64,000 nucleotides of DNA, from NCBI GenBank assembly GCA_963971575.1, contig OZ020611.1, forward strand, positions 61,785,381-61,849,380, read 5' to 3'. This document shows, in pieces, positions 54,080 through 64,000 of the stretch. Each line of letters opens with the position of its first letter. Position 1 is the stretch's first letter. The notes below the pieces were generated by a model, which saw nothing but the letters and a program-made list of their open reading frames with translations, searched no databases and was not told the origin of the DNA. The position numbers and the translations under genes are program-made. The stretch is from Liopterus haemorrhoidalis. Its lineage: Eukaryota; Arthropoda; Insecta; Coleoptera; Dytiscidae.

Positions 54080-54677
54080 CCCTTTTCACACTAGATCTTT
54101 AAGACGAGTGAACTTAAAGTTCACCGATGTTTAAGATTGGTATGCTTTCACACTTGATGTTTAAATCTCTGGTGCTGTCATCAGCTTAAGTAATTTTGCC
54201 CTTAAGTTACCGTCATGAAATTACCAGTTTTGAACTGTCTGCGCAGACGCACATTTTGAATTATTATAAACAATTATGGATATTTCATTTCATTCTACAA
54301 TAAAGGCACTACAATAAAGAATATATTACACCTGTATTAACATGTAAGTCGATACATTTTATCTCAATTATTGTAGCTCTGTATTTTATTAAACACATTA
54401 TTAAAATAAATAATTTTATTATAACAATAAGTATAAACTTCTTATAACGTCGATATAATACAGTATTCTTGTTTATGATAATATAAAATGTTGACAGCAC
54501 AAATTCAAGGAGTATTTTTTTATAATAGAAATTAAGTTGGTAATGCGGGCGAAGTTTAAGACGCAGATCTCTGTCTTAAACATCGGTCGTGTTTAGACGA
54601 GGCCATACGGTTTCACATTAGCGTTTAAAGATACATTCACTTTAACATCCGATCTTAAAGATCTAGTGTGAAAAGGG
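54080..54677. mobile_element. 598-bp MITE with 25-bp inverted ends
   Basis: CCCTTTTCACACTAGATCTT plus TAAGA at the left is repeated inverted at the right end (TCTTAAAGATCTAGTGTGAA then AAGGG), flanked by TA (54078-54079, 54678-54679). Further inverted matches inside include GATGTTTAAGA and TCTTAAACATC. Non-coding. Confidence 0.8.
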
Positions 54678-54727
54678 TATAAGTGAACTAAGGATTTTTA
54701 TTAGATGTACAAATTATTTCGATGCCT

Positions 54728-54780
54728 CTTTAGGATTTTGTAGGTATGATCACAAAAAAAACGTTATAACGTCACTCATA

Positions 54781-54815
<35 letters not shown>

Positions 54816-55160
54816 ATGGTAGAAAAACAGCTGAGCGTAGAAAATTGAAATTTGATGTACAAGTCTTTGGCCCACATATAGGAAAATATAGAAAATTAAA
54901 AAAAAAAATCAATCGCGATATACATAAATAAGTACAAACAAATATGTATTTAATGAAAAAATAAATACATATTTTTTTAATTTTGAGTGAGGTACAAAAT
55001 CAAACTTATTAATGGTTGGGCAAACAAGCAAATTTAAATTTTTTTAAAAATCGTTTTTATGGGATTTTCACCTAAAATATGTCAGAAAACTTTAATCACC
55101 CAACCTATTCCTCAGAAGGGTTGGTCTAAGAACCTGGTCCCACTCTTACAAGACCCGGTA
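54728..55160 (+). repeat. Family A repeat copy
   Basis: Starts TTAGGATTTTGTAGGTATGA, then a TATAACGTCACTCATATGTC phrase and a (TGTC)n tract at 54781-54815, then GAAAATTGAAATTTGATGTA and later segments up to GTTGGTCTAAGAACC. The copy is interrupted before the ACATTGAT-type segment, which reappears at about 55420, suggesting that 55160-55420 was inserted. Confidence 0.65.
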
Positions 55161-55182
55161 GAAAAACTCGAAGTAAATTGAA

Positions 55183-55419
55183 ATGTTTATCACTCTCGTG
55201 ATCGCTGAAGACGGAAAAAAATCGTTGAGCAGTTTCCGAAACGTCCGCAAGAATTTTATGAAGTATTATATCTTTTTGATATTAATACTCATTATATTGT
55301 TCTATTCTATCCTAGTACTATCAGCAATGGCAAACGTCCAAAATAACGGTGTCCGCATTAATATTGGACCATTGCAAAATAATTTCAAAGATATTAAGAA
55401 CCTGAAGAAAAATAAATAA
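55183..55419 (+). CDS. Small ORF with one predicted membrane segment
   Basis: 78 codons from ATG to TAA. After a polar N terminus (about 27 residues, with K/R-rich NVRKNFMK) comes a hydrophobic stretch of about 22 residues with ILILIILFYSILVLSA, then an asparagine- and lysine-rich tail. It sits in what looks like an insertion within a family A repeat. I recognise no family. It may be a real small membrane protein, part of a retrocopy or an accident of composition. Confidence 0.2.
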   Translation: MFITLVIAEDGKKSLSSFRNVRKNFMKYYIFLILILIILFYSILVLSAMANVQNNGVRINIGPLQNNFKDIKNLKKNK

Positions 55420-57108
55420 TGTACATTGATTGGATCCAGAATAAAGAATCTATTTTAGATTGCACTAGTAATTGAATTATGTATTATTATTATCAGGATT
55501 TCGAAAAGTATCATTTTTTTCTTATCTTTTAAAATAATAATAATTATATTTTTATATTTTAAAAGAAAGCTCTTAAAAGCTGGATTAAGAAACGGGAAGT
55601 AGTTTTTTTAAATTTCTTCATTTTAACAAAAAAAATATATATATATCCAAAAATGTATTTAAAAATTACTGTTTCGCACCCTTTTACCCAAAGGGGTTAA
55701 ACTAAAAATTTGAATACATAATGTACGTTGATCTGAACCGGAAACATACGAAAGGAATTTTTTATTGCGTTTCTGTTTTTTTTTTTTTTTTGAAAATATT
55801 GCAGTTTTTGTGATTTTGACAAAAAAAATATTTTTAATTCCTGACTAAATTATTGCTAATGTTATGTTATCGATTTTTTTGTATTTATGGCTAAGGTAGG
55901 ATCGAGTTTATCTGTGTAAGTATTAAAAGTGAAAAATGCGTTTCAGAAATCGAAAAAAGAAATAAGACATTGATTAATATATTTGGTATTAATTTAATGA
56001 AGACTTAGATACCAGCAAATGCAGAAAAAATTTATGGGATTTTTTAATTTAATTTTTATTATGACTAAATTCTCGCAAATTATTTATTAGGTTAAAATTA
56101 TTAAATGAAAGCTCCTTTTCCTGGTGGCGGCACTGGTTTATGAACCATCCAATATATTTTTTTTTACACATTTCCGTCTGGTTTAAAATGTTTCTTTTTT
56201 ATTTTTAAAATTTAGTTATTTTACAAGTTCTATATGTTAAACTATCTACCCAAAAGGGTCATAAAATATCTGGCCGCTACGGTTACTCAGTTCCTGGCTT
56301 AGCAACACAAGACAGTTATCGATACATCTACGTGCAGTCAACATTTCATATTAATCTCAAATACAAAATCATTTAAAAACTCTAACACTGGCATATTTTA
56401 TTTAAAATCCTGTCGTAATGATCCCAAATACTCAAATAACGAATAAAAATTAATATCAAAACTGGTGATTTTGATATGATTATAGAAAAAATATTGGCCT
56501 AGACATCCAGCATTCTGTTGACTTCTTACACTTATTAATCACCCCCTGAAATATGTGAAAATACACTTTTTCCAAGAATTTTTTATATTTTGCTACGGGT
56601 TATGAAATAAAAGCTATAGCAAAGTAAATTAAAAAACGAGAGGAGAGAGAGAGAGAAAGTTAAAAAACAATTATTTTCTTTTTCAATTTAAATGAGATAG
56701 TATTTAAGAGTTTGCAATTCTCTCCGACTTATTTGCAGGTATTCGAGATAAGTTGTGACATTCCAACTTAAGTGCTAATTTTTCAAATTAAATAATGTTC
56801 AGATATGCTCTTGAAAAGTAAAATGAAGACATTCAAGCATTGTTGTAGGCATATTTTTCATTTATTTCAAATATATTTGTTAATAAAATTAAAGATGTGT
56901 CGTATTTAAACGTTATACATAAAAATCGTGTTATAGATAACTTTGATATATGTACAGGGTGTGTCTATGAAGTATAGTCAAACATCAGTACTTACTAGTA
57001 ATATTTTTTTTTTGTTTTTTAATTATTTATTTTTGAATAGTAATATTTATGAACAGTAATATTTATTTTTACATTGTTAAATTTCAACTTCTATTTATTT
57101 TTAATAAA
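55420..57108. other. Family A fragments and gene-free sequence
   Basis: 55550-55870 contains diverged family A segments (CCCTTTTACCCAAAGGGG, TGATCTGAACCGGAAAC). 56525-56570 holds its end motif in decayed form (CCCCTGAAATATGTGAAAAT). The remainder is A+T-rich without a gene. Confidence 0.5.
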
Positions 57109-57678
57109 CTTATCACTAGAGACCTGCGCGGATACGTTTTTCTGTATCCTTATCCGATCCGCATCCGCAGATTTTGTAAATTTAAAATCCGCATCCGATC
57201 CGCATCAGCTAAAATATCCGCACAATCCGCACAACATTTGCTGTCAGTTTGGAAATAACTAAGATGTTTCGCCTTATTTTGCATATCGCTGCTCTTAAAC
57301 AATTTTTTGGATTTTATCACATTACATATTACTGGGTCCAGAAAAATATTTTCTATCTAATGTCGTTCTGATTGTTTACAAAAAAAAAAATAAGAATGTT
57401 AATTACAATTATTCGACTCTCTCTTAAACCAAGTTTATATAAAATGTAAAACTTTAAACAGGAATATGTTAGAAACTTAATTTTTTTAAGATATCTTAAA
57501 ATAATTGTTTTAGAGAAGAGTTTAATTTATCACATTTATGGCCAATCAATAAAAAAAAAGAGCTATAAGACCAGTAGTCCAGTAACCTAGTACATCATAA
57601 GTTGCATCAAGTGGGGGTAGTTAGTTTCGTTTTGTTTTCTTGTATGGGAGGTGCCTGAGATGCAAAATCGGAGGGAAG

Positions 57679-59062
57679 TCACTGTTCACCGTCTTCTTCA
57701 TCGTCCTCAATCGCCTGAAATGAAAAATTATATATTCAATATCCCAAGGTAAAACCTTGTCATGAAGTCCTAATATAAATACAACGCACATGAAAGTTGG
57801 TAAGCATTAATAAATAGAAGTAATGGTATCTATAACATTTGGGTAAGTATTAATTATTATAAATAATGGTAACTTTCAACAACAATACGAGTATAACTAT
57901 ACCTGATGTTGTTCCTCGACTTCTTCAATATCAATATCGACGAGCAGCCTATCCATCTCGTTGTCGTCGAGGTCGTCCAAGTCGAGAGTGTTGTCGCCGA
58001 CGTCTATCTTCATTTCCGGTAGGTTTTCGCAGGACTGGCCATTGCAGGTCCCGCAGACAACGGAACATTTCAAACCCGCTTTCCTGCAGCTGCAAGCATT
58101 TCTGCATCCCAAAAAACTGCAAAAAATCATGTTCAGCAGGTTTGAGGGCGCCAAGGCCTCGCGCATCCCCATTCCAGTATTCTTTTTGTAGCCCAGACAC
58201 TGCTGCACCTGGTAGTATGTGCGAAACGAATGTAGTTTTGCAGCATCTTGCGTGGGAGGAAGTCTGACCAGGTTGAAACTGCTCTTGACTGCAGCCTTTG
58301 TGATGAGCTTGTAGTGCAGGTCGTTTAGGGTTTGACTGGACCTTTCTCCACCATACAGTTCAATGAGGATTTTCTCCCCGGCTTCAGCTACTTGGGCAGG
58401 GGTCGCAGCTGGATTAGAAAAATCTGCAGCTCTCTTTTCAAGGTCTACATGCTTCTGTAGTATTTGAAGCAACTTGAGTTTCCGTGGCCGGAGAAACACG
58501 AGGTGGAATTACAACCACTGAAGGCATGAGTGAAAGTGATGAGCTGACTGTCTGTAGATGTGGAGGTGGTTGAGTAGAAGACATCTGGTGTTTTGCCTCT
58601 TCCACACTTCTGAACGTATGTGGAACCTTTTATAGGACATCTGAGACTGTTGAGGATCACCAACAAGTGTAGGTCCTCTCCTGCAATAACCACGACCTGA
58701 AAATCAGAGGCCTTTCTGATAGCTGTAGTGATGATTAGCGTGTCAGTAACTTCTTCAGTTTGAAAAACCTCAATGTTTTTGGCTTCAAAATTCACCTTCA
58801 GAAGTTGGATGAATCTTAATTTGTTTTTATCATTGGATAAAAAAATGTCTTGGGAAACATTAGGAGTGGTTTTTTGCTCAAATATCACCTCAGGAGAAGA
58901 ATGTGCCTGAGCACGGCGACGTTCAGAGCACTTCGTGCTCTTTTTGTCAGGCTCTGTAAGGTAACTATCGAACACTACAGGTAGGTTCTGACCGTGCCGT
59001 GTCCCTAGATATTTTACATATCGGGCAACTATGAGGTCAAACGAGGAGTGCTTGGGACACAC
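57679..59062 (-). pseudogene. PIN-like nuclease and Cys-cluster protein, frameshifted copy
   Basis: Minus strand. The first frame has YLGTRHGQNLPVVFDSYLTE, EEVTDTLIITTAIRKASDFQ then VVVIAGEDLHLLVIL, and FTHAFSGCN. The V-V-F-D, E-x-x-D and G-E-D-x-x-L order recalls PIN/FEN1-like nuclease domains. A one-base loss near 58480 shifts the frame, which resumes KLKLLQILQKHVDLEKRAAD and reaches a Cys cluster, CRNACSCRKAGLKCSVVCGT then CNGQSC (CXC-like). The last exon (57714-57679) encodes AIEDDEEDGEQ after a 188-bp intron (57902-57715). The G-C-x-x-T-S motif appears as GCNSTS. Similar multicopy insect proteins of unknown role are known to me. The N-terminal part is missing or decayed (59063-59220). 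Confidence 0.6.
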
Positions 59063-59272
59063 CTCCTAGTGAAGGACATGACCACGGTCTACAACCACAA
59101 ATTTACGTTTTGGAAGTTTTCCCCGACAACCTTCAACATTGCTTTCTTCCCAATATCTCTGGCCATATGATAATTGACTCCTTTCTCCCCTATAAATCCA
59201 CTACTTAAGGACATAATCACATCCGTTTTACGAAATAAAGGGTACTTCAAAAACTAGTCGCTCAGCTTCTTC

Positions 59273-60092
59273 GTATAGTTACACTCGTATTGTTGTTGAA
59301 AGTTACCATTATTTATAATAATTAATACTTACCCACATGTTATAGATACCATTTCTTCTATTTATTAATGCTTACCAACTTTCATGTGCGTTGTATTTGT
59401 ATTAGGACTTCATGACAAGGTTTTACCTTGTAATATTGAATATATAATTTTTCATTTCAGGCGATTGAGGACGATGAAGAAGACGGTTTGGCGGATTAAC
59501 TTGGCCCTGGTCTCTCAAGGGGGAGAAAAGAACATTACTAACATTTCTTTTACACTTTTTATGTTATATAATGTGTTAAATATATTTTGTATTTCAATTT
59601 CAGTCGTTTGGTTGTGAACAGTGACTTCCCTCCACTCCACCCTTCAAATTGAATAAATGTTTACTTCACTGACTCATGTTAGACAGGTTATTGAAGATAT
59701 AAAGACAATTGTATATGATGAAACATGAAAATTAGCATAAAATTGGCAAGTTTGGAGATTTTTTCAAACTTTGAAAAGCTGTATCTCGGAAACTATTAAA
59801 GATACTAAGCCCATTCTGGTGTCAAATTGTAGCAAATTTAATTTAGTTTAAAAATGCATAGAATGGTGTTTGTCGAAAATGTACTCCTTTATGGTCAAAA
59901 TGGGAAGAAACCGAAAAAAGTGCGAAAAATTTGCAGTTTTTGAGATATTCAAAAGTGTTCCGGAGGGCTGCCGAGGTCGAAAACTTGGATTTTGCATCTC
60001 AGTCACATCCCATACAAGAAAAAAAAACGAAACTAACTACCCCCACTTGATGCAACTTTTGCCCTATAATCATGACAAGGTTACTGGACTAC
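59273..60092 (+). pseudogene. Inverted second copy of the gene's intron, last exon and 3' region
   Basis: 59273-59460 repeats, in opposite orientation, the 188-bp intron of the minus-strand gene, from its GTATAG donor to its TTTTTCATTTCAG acceptor. The exon then reads AIEDDEEDGLAD and stop. The following 3' region is longer than in the left copy (which lacks roughly 500 bases but keeps GTGAACAGTGACTTCCCTCC and GTTAGTTTCGTTTTG in inverse). Homology begins exactly at the splice donor. The two copies diverge from the middle of the element. No exon precedes the intron here, so this copy cannot encode a protein. Confidence 0.8.
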
Positions 60093-60654
60093 AGCAAATG
60101 TTTAAAACTAAATTCTTAAAATCATCTTATCAAAAGATAAAAGTTTCAGGACGATTTCAAACAATTTAACATCTTTATTTTTTTAAATTTAATTATCTTC
60201 ATAAGTGGCAAATTACCATAGTTAATTTTTACCAATATTTAATTATCTTTAAATTCATGGCAATAATTCCAAAGAAATTATTTTTTCTACAACTGTTATA
60301 TAAAGTATAATATATTTAACTATTTAAGTAAGCATAAAGTAGGTCTTAAGAGTATAAAAACCTGAAGAGCAAAAATAAATAAAAATCGTGAAAAAAGTTC
60401 CGTAACGTGTCTTTATTTCACTCTTACCGTAAGTACAATCCAAATGCCAGCGATTCATTTTTGGGGTTCTAAACGCCTCTTTCATGAAAAGAGGTGTACA
60501 AACCGAAGATTTCATGTTCACGCGGATATTGCGGATAAGCGGATATGATATTTTATCCTCATCCGATCCGCATCCGCATGATTGAAATGATAATGTATCC
60601 GCATCCGCAGAAAACTGGTGGATATCCGCGGATTTGCAGGGCTCTACTTATCAC

Positions 60655-61535
60655 CTAGTAGTAGTTGCTTGTCAAGTAACGTCAATGAACATAATATGTT
60701 CACTTAATCTGATTGTTTTTTTTTAATAGAAGTTAAAGTTGAACAGTGAAAATTTATATGAAAAATATATTTTTCCAACGACTACTACGGAATTATATCA
60801 TTTGGATATTGTTCGTTGACAGGAAATTAACTTACTTTCGCATGTTACCTATGAGTGCGAATTTCCTTCAATCATTCCTATCACAATCTCTAGTTCCTCC
60901 GATTTTCTAATAAATAACCATAATAAGATTATTTTACAACAACGTTTATTAATAAAATTACCTGGATTTACTTTACCTGAAATGCTTCTAGTATTCTCGA
61001 AGTAGGATATTAAACGGCTTATTGTCTGTGGACATGAAATAGGATTTTGACTAAATTTTACAGAAAATAAATCACACACTCTGCGTATACGTTACTCTGT
61101 TTAAAATCAAGAAGTAGTAATCATGCAATGTTCACATGATAACTATTGTCGTTCATTGGCTTGAGCAGTTAAATTTATGCGATAGCCCAGTAGGGTGGCG
61201 ACTTCAATCTTTCACGTGATTTTGTTACTATTTCTGCATTTCGAATAGGTATATTAGCACTGTAAAACGTTTTTACAATGAACACTCTTTCTTCAATATA
61301 ATACATTATTTTCGTGATTAAGTATAAGTCTAACAAATAAAACAATATTATTTTATTTTACCTGTCAAATTCATGGAAATGCGTGATTATTTAAAAAACA
61401 AATTCATTATGATTTTTCCTACGTTTCGTAATAAAATAAATAAAAAGAACTGAAAATATCGAAATGAATTACAAAAATCATAGAGGCGGGTATTTTTTTT
61501 TTTTTTCGATTGATACCATTACGGAATTTGCAAGT
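60655..61535. other. Gene-free stretch
   Basis: A+T-rich. No ORF beyond short incidental ones, and no element ends seen. Confidence 0.4.
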
Positions 61536-61539
61536 TAAG

Positions 61540-62045
61540 GCGGCGCACAACCCCATAGTTCTCAATAGTTTCTTATACAAAACTAATAATCGGAAATAAA
61601 ATTAATAACAATCTATATATCAAAATTTGCAGCGAATTTTTATCTATCTAATAAGATATTTTTAATTGTAGAAAAAATTGTTATGTAATTGTAAATAAGC
61701 AAATTGCATTATAGACGCCAACTTGTAAGCCAATCGACGCATATTTGCGTACTATGCGGCAAATTGTAGCTAAGGTTTCTACAAATATGTTGAACATTTC
61801 TACACAAAACTATATAAATATAAAAGTTATTCGAATCCCACAAATAGATTTAAAAAATTACAGAACCATATCCCTGCTGCCTATTTTTTAATTACTGAGC
61901 GATAATACTTTTATAATAAATATTTCTACAATTAAAAATATCCTATTAGGTAGATAAAAATTTGATGTATAGATTGATATTAATTTTATTACAGATTGTT
62001 AGGTTTGTATAAGAAAATGGTAACCTCTGGGGGTTGTACGTAGAT
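61540..62045. mobile_element. MITE with about 140-bp inverted arms
   Basis: CGCACAACCCC at 61544 and CGTACAACCCCC on the opposite strand ending at 62040 start long inverted arms. Shared internal phrases are TTTCTTATACAAA, AATAAAATTAATA, TTTTTATCTA and GATATTTTTAATTGTAGAAA (arms about 61544-61690 and 61900-62040, diverged). Non-coding. An isolated related end lies near 22212. Superfamily undetermined. Confidence 0.65.
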
Positions 62046-62739
62046 TTTATATGGGAGCTGCAATTACAAAAAATGTAGATTTCAATGTTACTATCTTATG
62101 TTCCGGGGTAAAAATTGTCACCCTCTATATATTTTTCATAAATAAAATTTTGTTATTTAAAATATGCCATGGTGTTTTTGCAACTATTCTAAATAATTTA
62201 TGTCGAAATTCTTTCTGTTCTGGCGAAGAAATATATTGAAGGGGTGTCTACAAATAATTGGTTTTTACTTTCCTATTCAAATAGATCACTGTGTGTTTTC
62301 ATGGTGTATTTCAGACGAAATATTACAGCAAGAATGTGAAAAATTATTACATGCCAGCCCAAAACTAACCATGCATGTTAAACGCTCTGTTACTTGGCAT
62401 CGTTAAAATTTATGTCACAGGAAGAATTTAGACGAGGAGGTAAAAGTTTCGTATTTCCACAAAAAATGCCAGCAATTTTAAATACATCTGTTTCAAATAC
62501 AGACACACATTTTATATTGTTTATGAGGACATGTTGAATGGTAGATATTGTTAGAATGACAAACAACTATAAAATGAACAGGCGGAAATACAGTATTTGA
62601 TTTAAAGAATTTATGTGATCTGTGCACATATTTCAGAATTTTTTAGGTACAGACGAATTCGCGAATTACGCGAATTCACATTAACGCGGTTGGAAAAGTT
62701 TAAGTAATGTTCTTAGCACCTAACGCAAATTTTAAGACA
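62046..62739. other. Gene-free stretch
   Basis: Short ORFs at 62051-62406 lack any domain signature. ACGAATTCGCGAATTACGCG near 62650 is a curious GAATTCGCG doublet with no assigned role. Confidence 0.35.
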
Positions 62740-62919
62740 GCAATTGCAAGTTTTAAAAAATTTATGTGAAGTGTGAATTTTCACACATTTCAGGGTTTCG
62801 CAGGTATGTAGTAAGTGAATAATAAGTGGAAAGGTTGTACGGGTGTCGGACATAAATGAAAACAACTATCTACAGCTGACCAGTTTCGGAATAGTTTATT
62901 CCTTCATCAGAGCTGCTAC

Positions 62920-63203
62920 AAAAAAAAAAATACTGCACATATTTATAAACTTACATAATGGTACTAGGCATTCGAATTAAAATTAACAAAAAAAAATATA
63001 TATTTTAACATAAAATTTGTTTTGGCATTCCAAATAATCATTATTCACTACGGACACGACCATCTCCACATTAAGTGAATAATGATTATTTGGAATGCCA
63101 AAACAAATTTTATGTTAAAATATATATTTTTTTTTGTTAATTTTAATTCGAATGCCTAGTACCATTATGTAAGTTTATAAATATGTGCAGTATTTTTTTT
63201 TTT
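62920..63203. repeat. Perfect palindrome, 129-bp arms
   Basis: 62920-63048 and 63075-63203 are exact inverse complements over all 129 bases, including A/T runs of 9 and 11, separated by a 26-base loop. The arm is the family A segment with TACTGCACATATTTATAAAC and AATAATCATTATTCAC. A diverged single copy lies at 23275-23400. Confidence 0.97.
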
Positions 63204-63724
63204 ATATAGCAAGGTGCAATATAATTTTGAAAAAATTCCTCTTAGATAGATATATAATCTAAAAATATTAAGTGAAGGCGGAATGCTGAGTGTGTAGGAC
63301 ATATTTTGCTTTGTACTATTCACTGTAAAATGAACAATATTTTAAAAATAATTTATCATCTCTTAATCTAAGAGCTTTAAAAACAAATTTTATGTAAAAA
63401 TATTTTTTGTTAATTTTAATTCGAGTGCCTAGTACCATTATTTAGGTTTCTTAATATGTGCAGTATTTTTTTTATATAGCAAGGTTCATTAAGATTTTGA
63501 AAATTGCGCCTATGGCTTCATTGGTTGTTTCTAGTCATAGCTCCTCCCTTTGATTTCGTGTACATTCAAACAGAATTAAATTATAATTTCAACAATTTCC
63601 ACTGGTTATTAAATTTACGCTTTTAAAAATTAAATGCAACATTTGCCAAAATATAACTAGAATTTTGAAAAAATAATTTAAACAAAATAAAAATGCAAAA
63701 AAAAACAAAAAATTATATTGTCTC

Positions 63725-63795
63725 TTCTCGTGGGATTCGAACTCATTTTCTTGGGCAGAACGCTAGTACCGTAACCATTGCACCAAGATACACGT
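63725..63795 (-). other. tRNA-like cassette (third type) in family A repeat
   Basis: The minus strand has CTTGGTGCAATGGTTACGGT (A box) and GAGTTCGAATCCCACGAG, with an exact GTTCGAATCC B box. Flanking sequence is the same as around the cassettes at 328 and 22960, but the cassette is different. Of the three it looks closest to a functional polymerase III promoter. Confidence 0.65.
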
Positions 63796-64000
63796 TACAG
63801 TTTAGTGTGTTATATAACTATAAGTTTTCAACATTATTAGCAAACGAACACAAAAAATGCTTTTTTTTCCAAAAACATAATCTGATCAAAAATTCCTGTT
63901 GTACTATTCTGGTTCACACCAATGTACATTACTTAGAATTTTTTCAGATTTTTAGTTTAAACCATCTGGGCTACAGGTTGTGGGACAAAAATTTTTTGCA

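Larger units (their letters stand above)
57117..60646. mobile_element. 3.5-kb hAT-like element carrying PIN-like/Cys-cluster gene copies
   Basis: A perfect 8-bp duplication, CTTATCAC (57109-57116 and 60647-60654), flanks ends TAGAGACCTGCGCGGATA and, inverted, TAGAGCCCTGCAAATCCGCG. Subterminal ATCCGCATCCGATCCGCATC-type repeats lie inside both ends (57140-57235; 60528-60630), as in many hAT elements. There is no hAT transposase; instead the interior holds an inverted pair of fragments of another gene, bounded by GTAGTCCAGTAACC at 57574 and its inverse ending at 60092. It is either a non-autonomous hAT that captured the gene, or a hAT with a second mobile element nested in it. Confidence 0.82.
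62740..64000 (-). repeat. Family A repeat, inverted copy running off the window
   Basis: On the minus strand it contains the segments of the 22405 copy in order, ending with GGGTTTCGCAGGTATG (62792-62807) and the GTGTGAATTTTCACAC core. The segment at 62920-63203 is duplicated as a perfect palindrome, and a third diverged copy follows at 63370-63480. It carries a third type of tRNA-like cassette. Confidence 0.8.

Noticed and set aside
57866..58267. Plus-strand arginine- and serine-rich ORF of 133 codons
   Set aside because: Antisense to the Cys-cluster coding sequence, and it includes its intron.

Overview
The window looks like an intergenic or intronic stretch of a repeat-rich, A+T-rich insect genome. 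The evidence is mobile-element content: mariner, Tc1, pogo/Tigger-like and hAT transposons, a Helitron, RTE-like, CR1/Jockey-like and RNase H-bearing LINEs, and tRNA-derived SINEs. A short interstitial CCTAA array, the insect telomere unit, lies at 15456-15478. I cannot fix the order (beetle or hemipteran are both possible). No intact host gene is evident; every longer coding segment belongs to, or resembles, a mobile element. All boundaries and family names come from reading the sequence, without database searches.

Layout. 1-735: a high-copy repeat (called family A here) containing a tRNA-like cassette. 3167-4362: Helitron. 5320-6302: foldback element. 6886-7449: deleted Tigger-like element. 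8766-12780: SINE, hAT MITEs and RTE remnants. 13430-16900: hAT transposase pseudogene, an orphan first exon resembling SWIM/YqaJ-type proteins, a LINE tail, a MITE and a Tigger remnant. 17028-21740: nested stack, a mariner interrupted by a 4 kb Tigger-like element, which holds a three-exon transposase gene cut off by a 155-bp tandem repeat, plus a SINE with a 13-bp target duplication. 22405-27265: family A and family B repeats with (GACA)n expansions. 27532-29175: decayed Tc1 element with doubled terminal repeats. 30365-30877: 513-bp hAT derivative. 32430-34545: 10-bp minisatellite beside an LTR-like repeat pair. 35791-37051: foldback repeat split by a deleted mariner. 38175-39250: truncated LINE. 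41065-45290: apparently full-length LINE with two open ORFs (PHD-finger ORF1; endonuclease/reverse transcriptase ORF2). 48530-49666: RNase H-bearing LINE fragment split by a hAT MITE. 50590-52390: RTE remnants. 54080-54677 and 61540-62045: MITEs. 57117-60646: a 3.5 kb hAT-like element with a perfect 8-bp target duplication, carrying two head-to-head partial copies of a PIN-like/Cys-cluster gene. 62740-64000: inverted family A copy with a perfect 129-bp-arm palindrome.

The elements do not form a pathway. Their relationship is insertional: target-site duplications and interruptions give relative ages (LINE before hAT at 48.5 kb; foldback before mariner at 36 kb; mariner before Tigger-like before SINE at 17-21.7 kb). 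The most unusual items are the hAT-like element with the captured or nested gene, the tRNA-like cassette that differs between copies of one repeat family, the perfect palindrome at 63 kb, and the small-intron transposase running into a 155-bp satellite.
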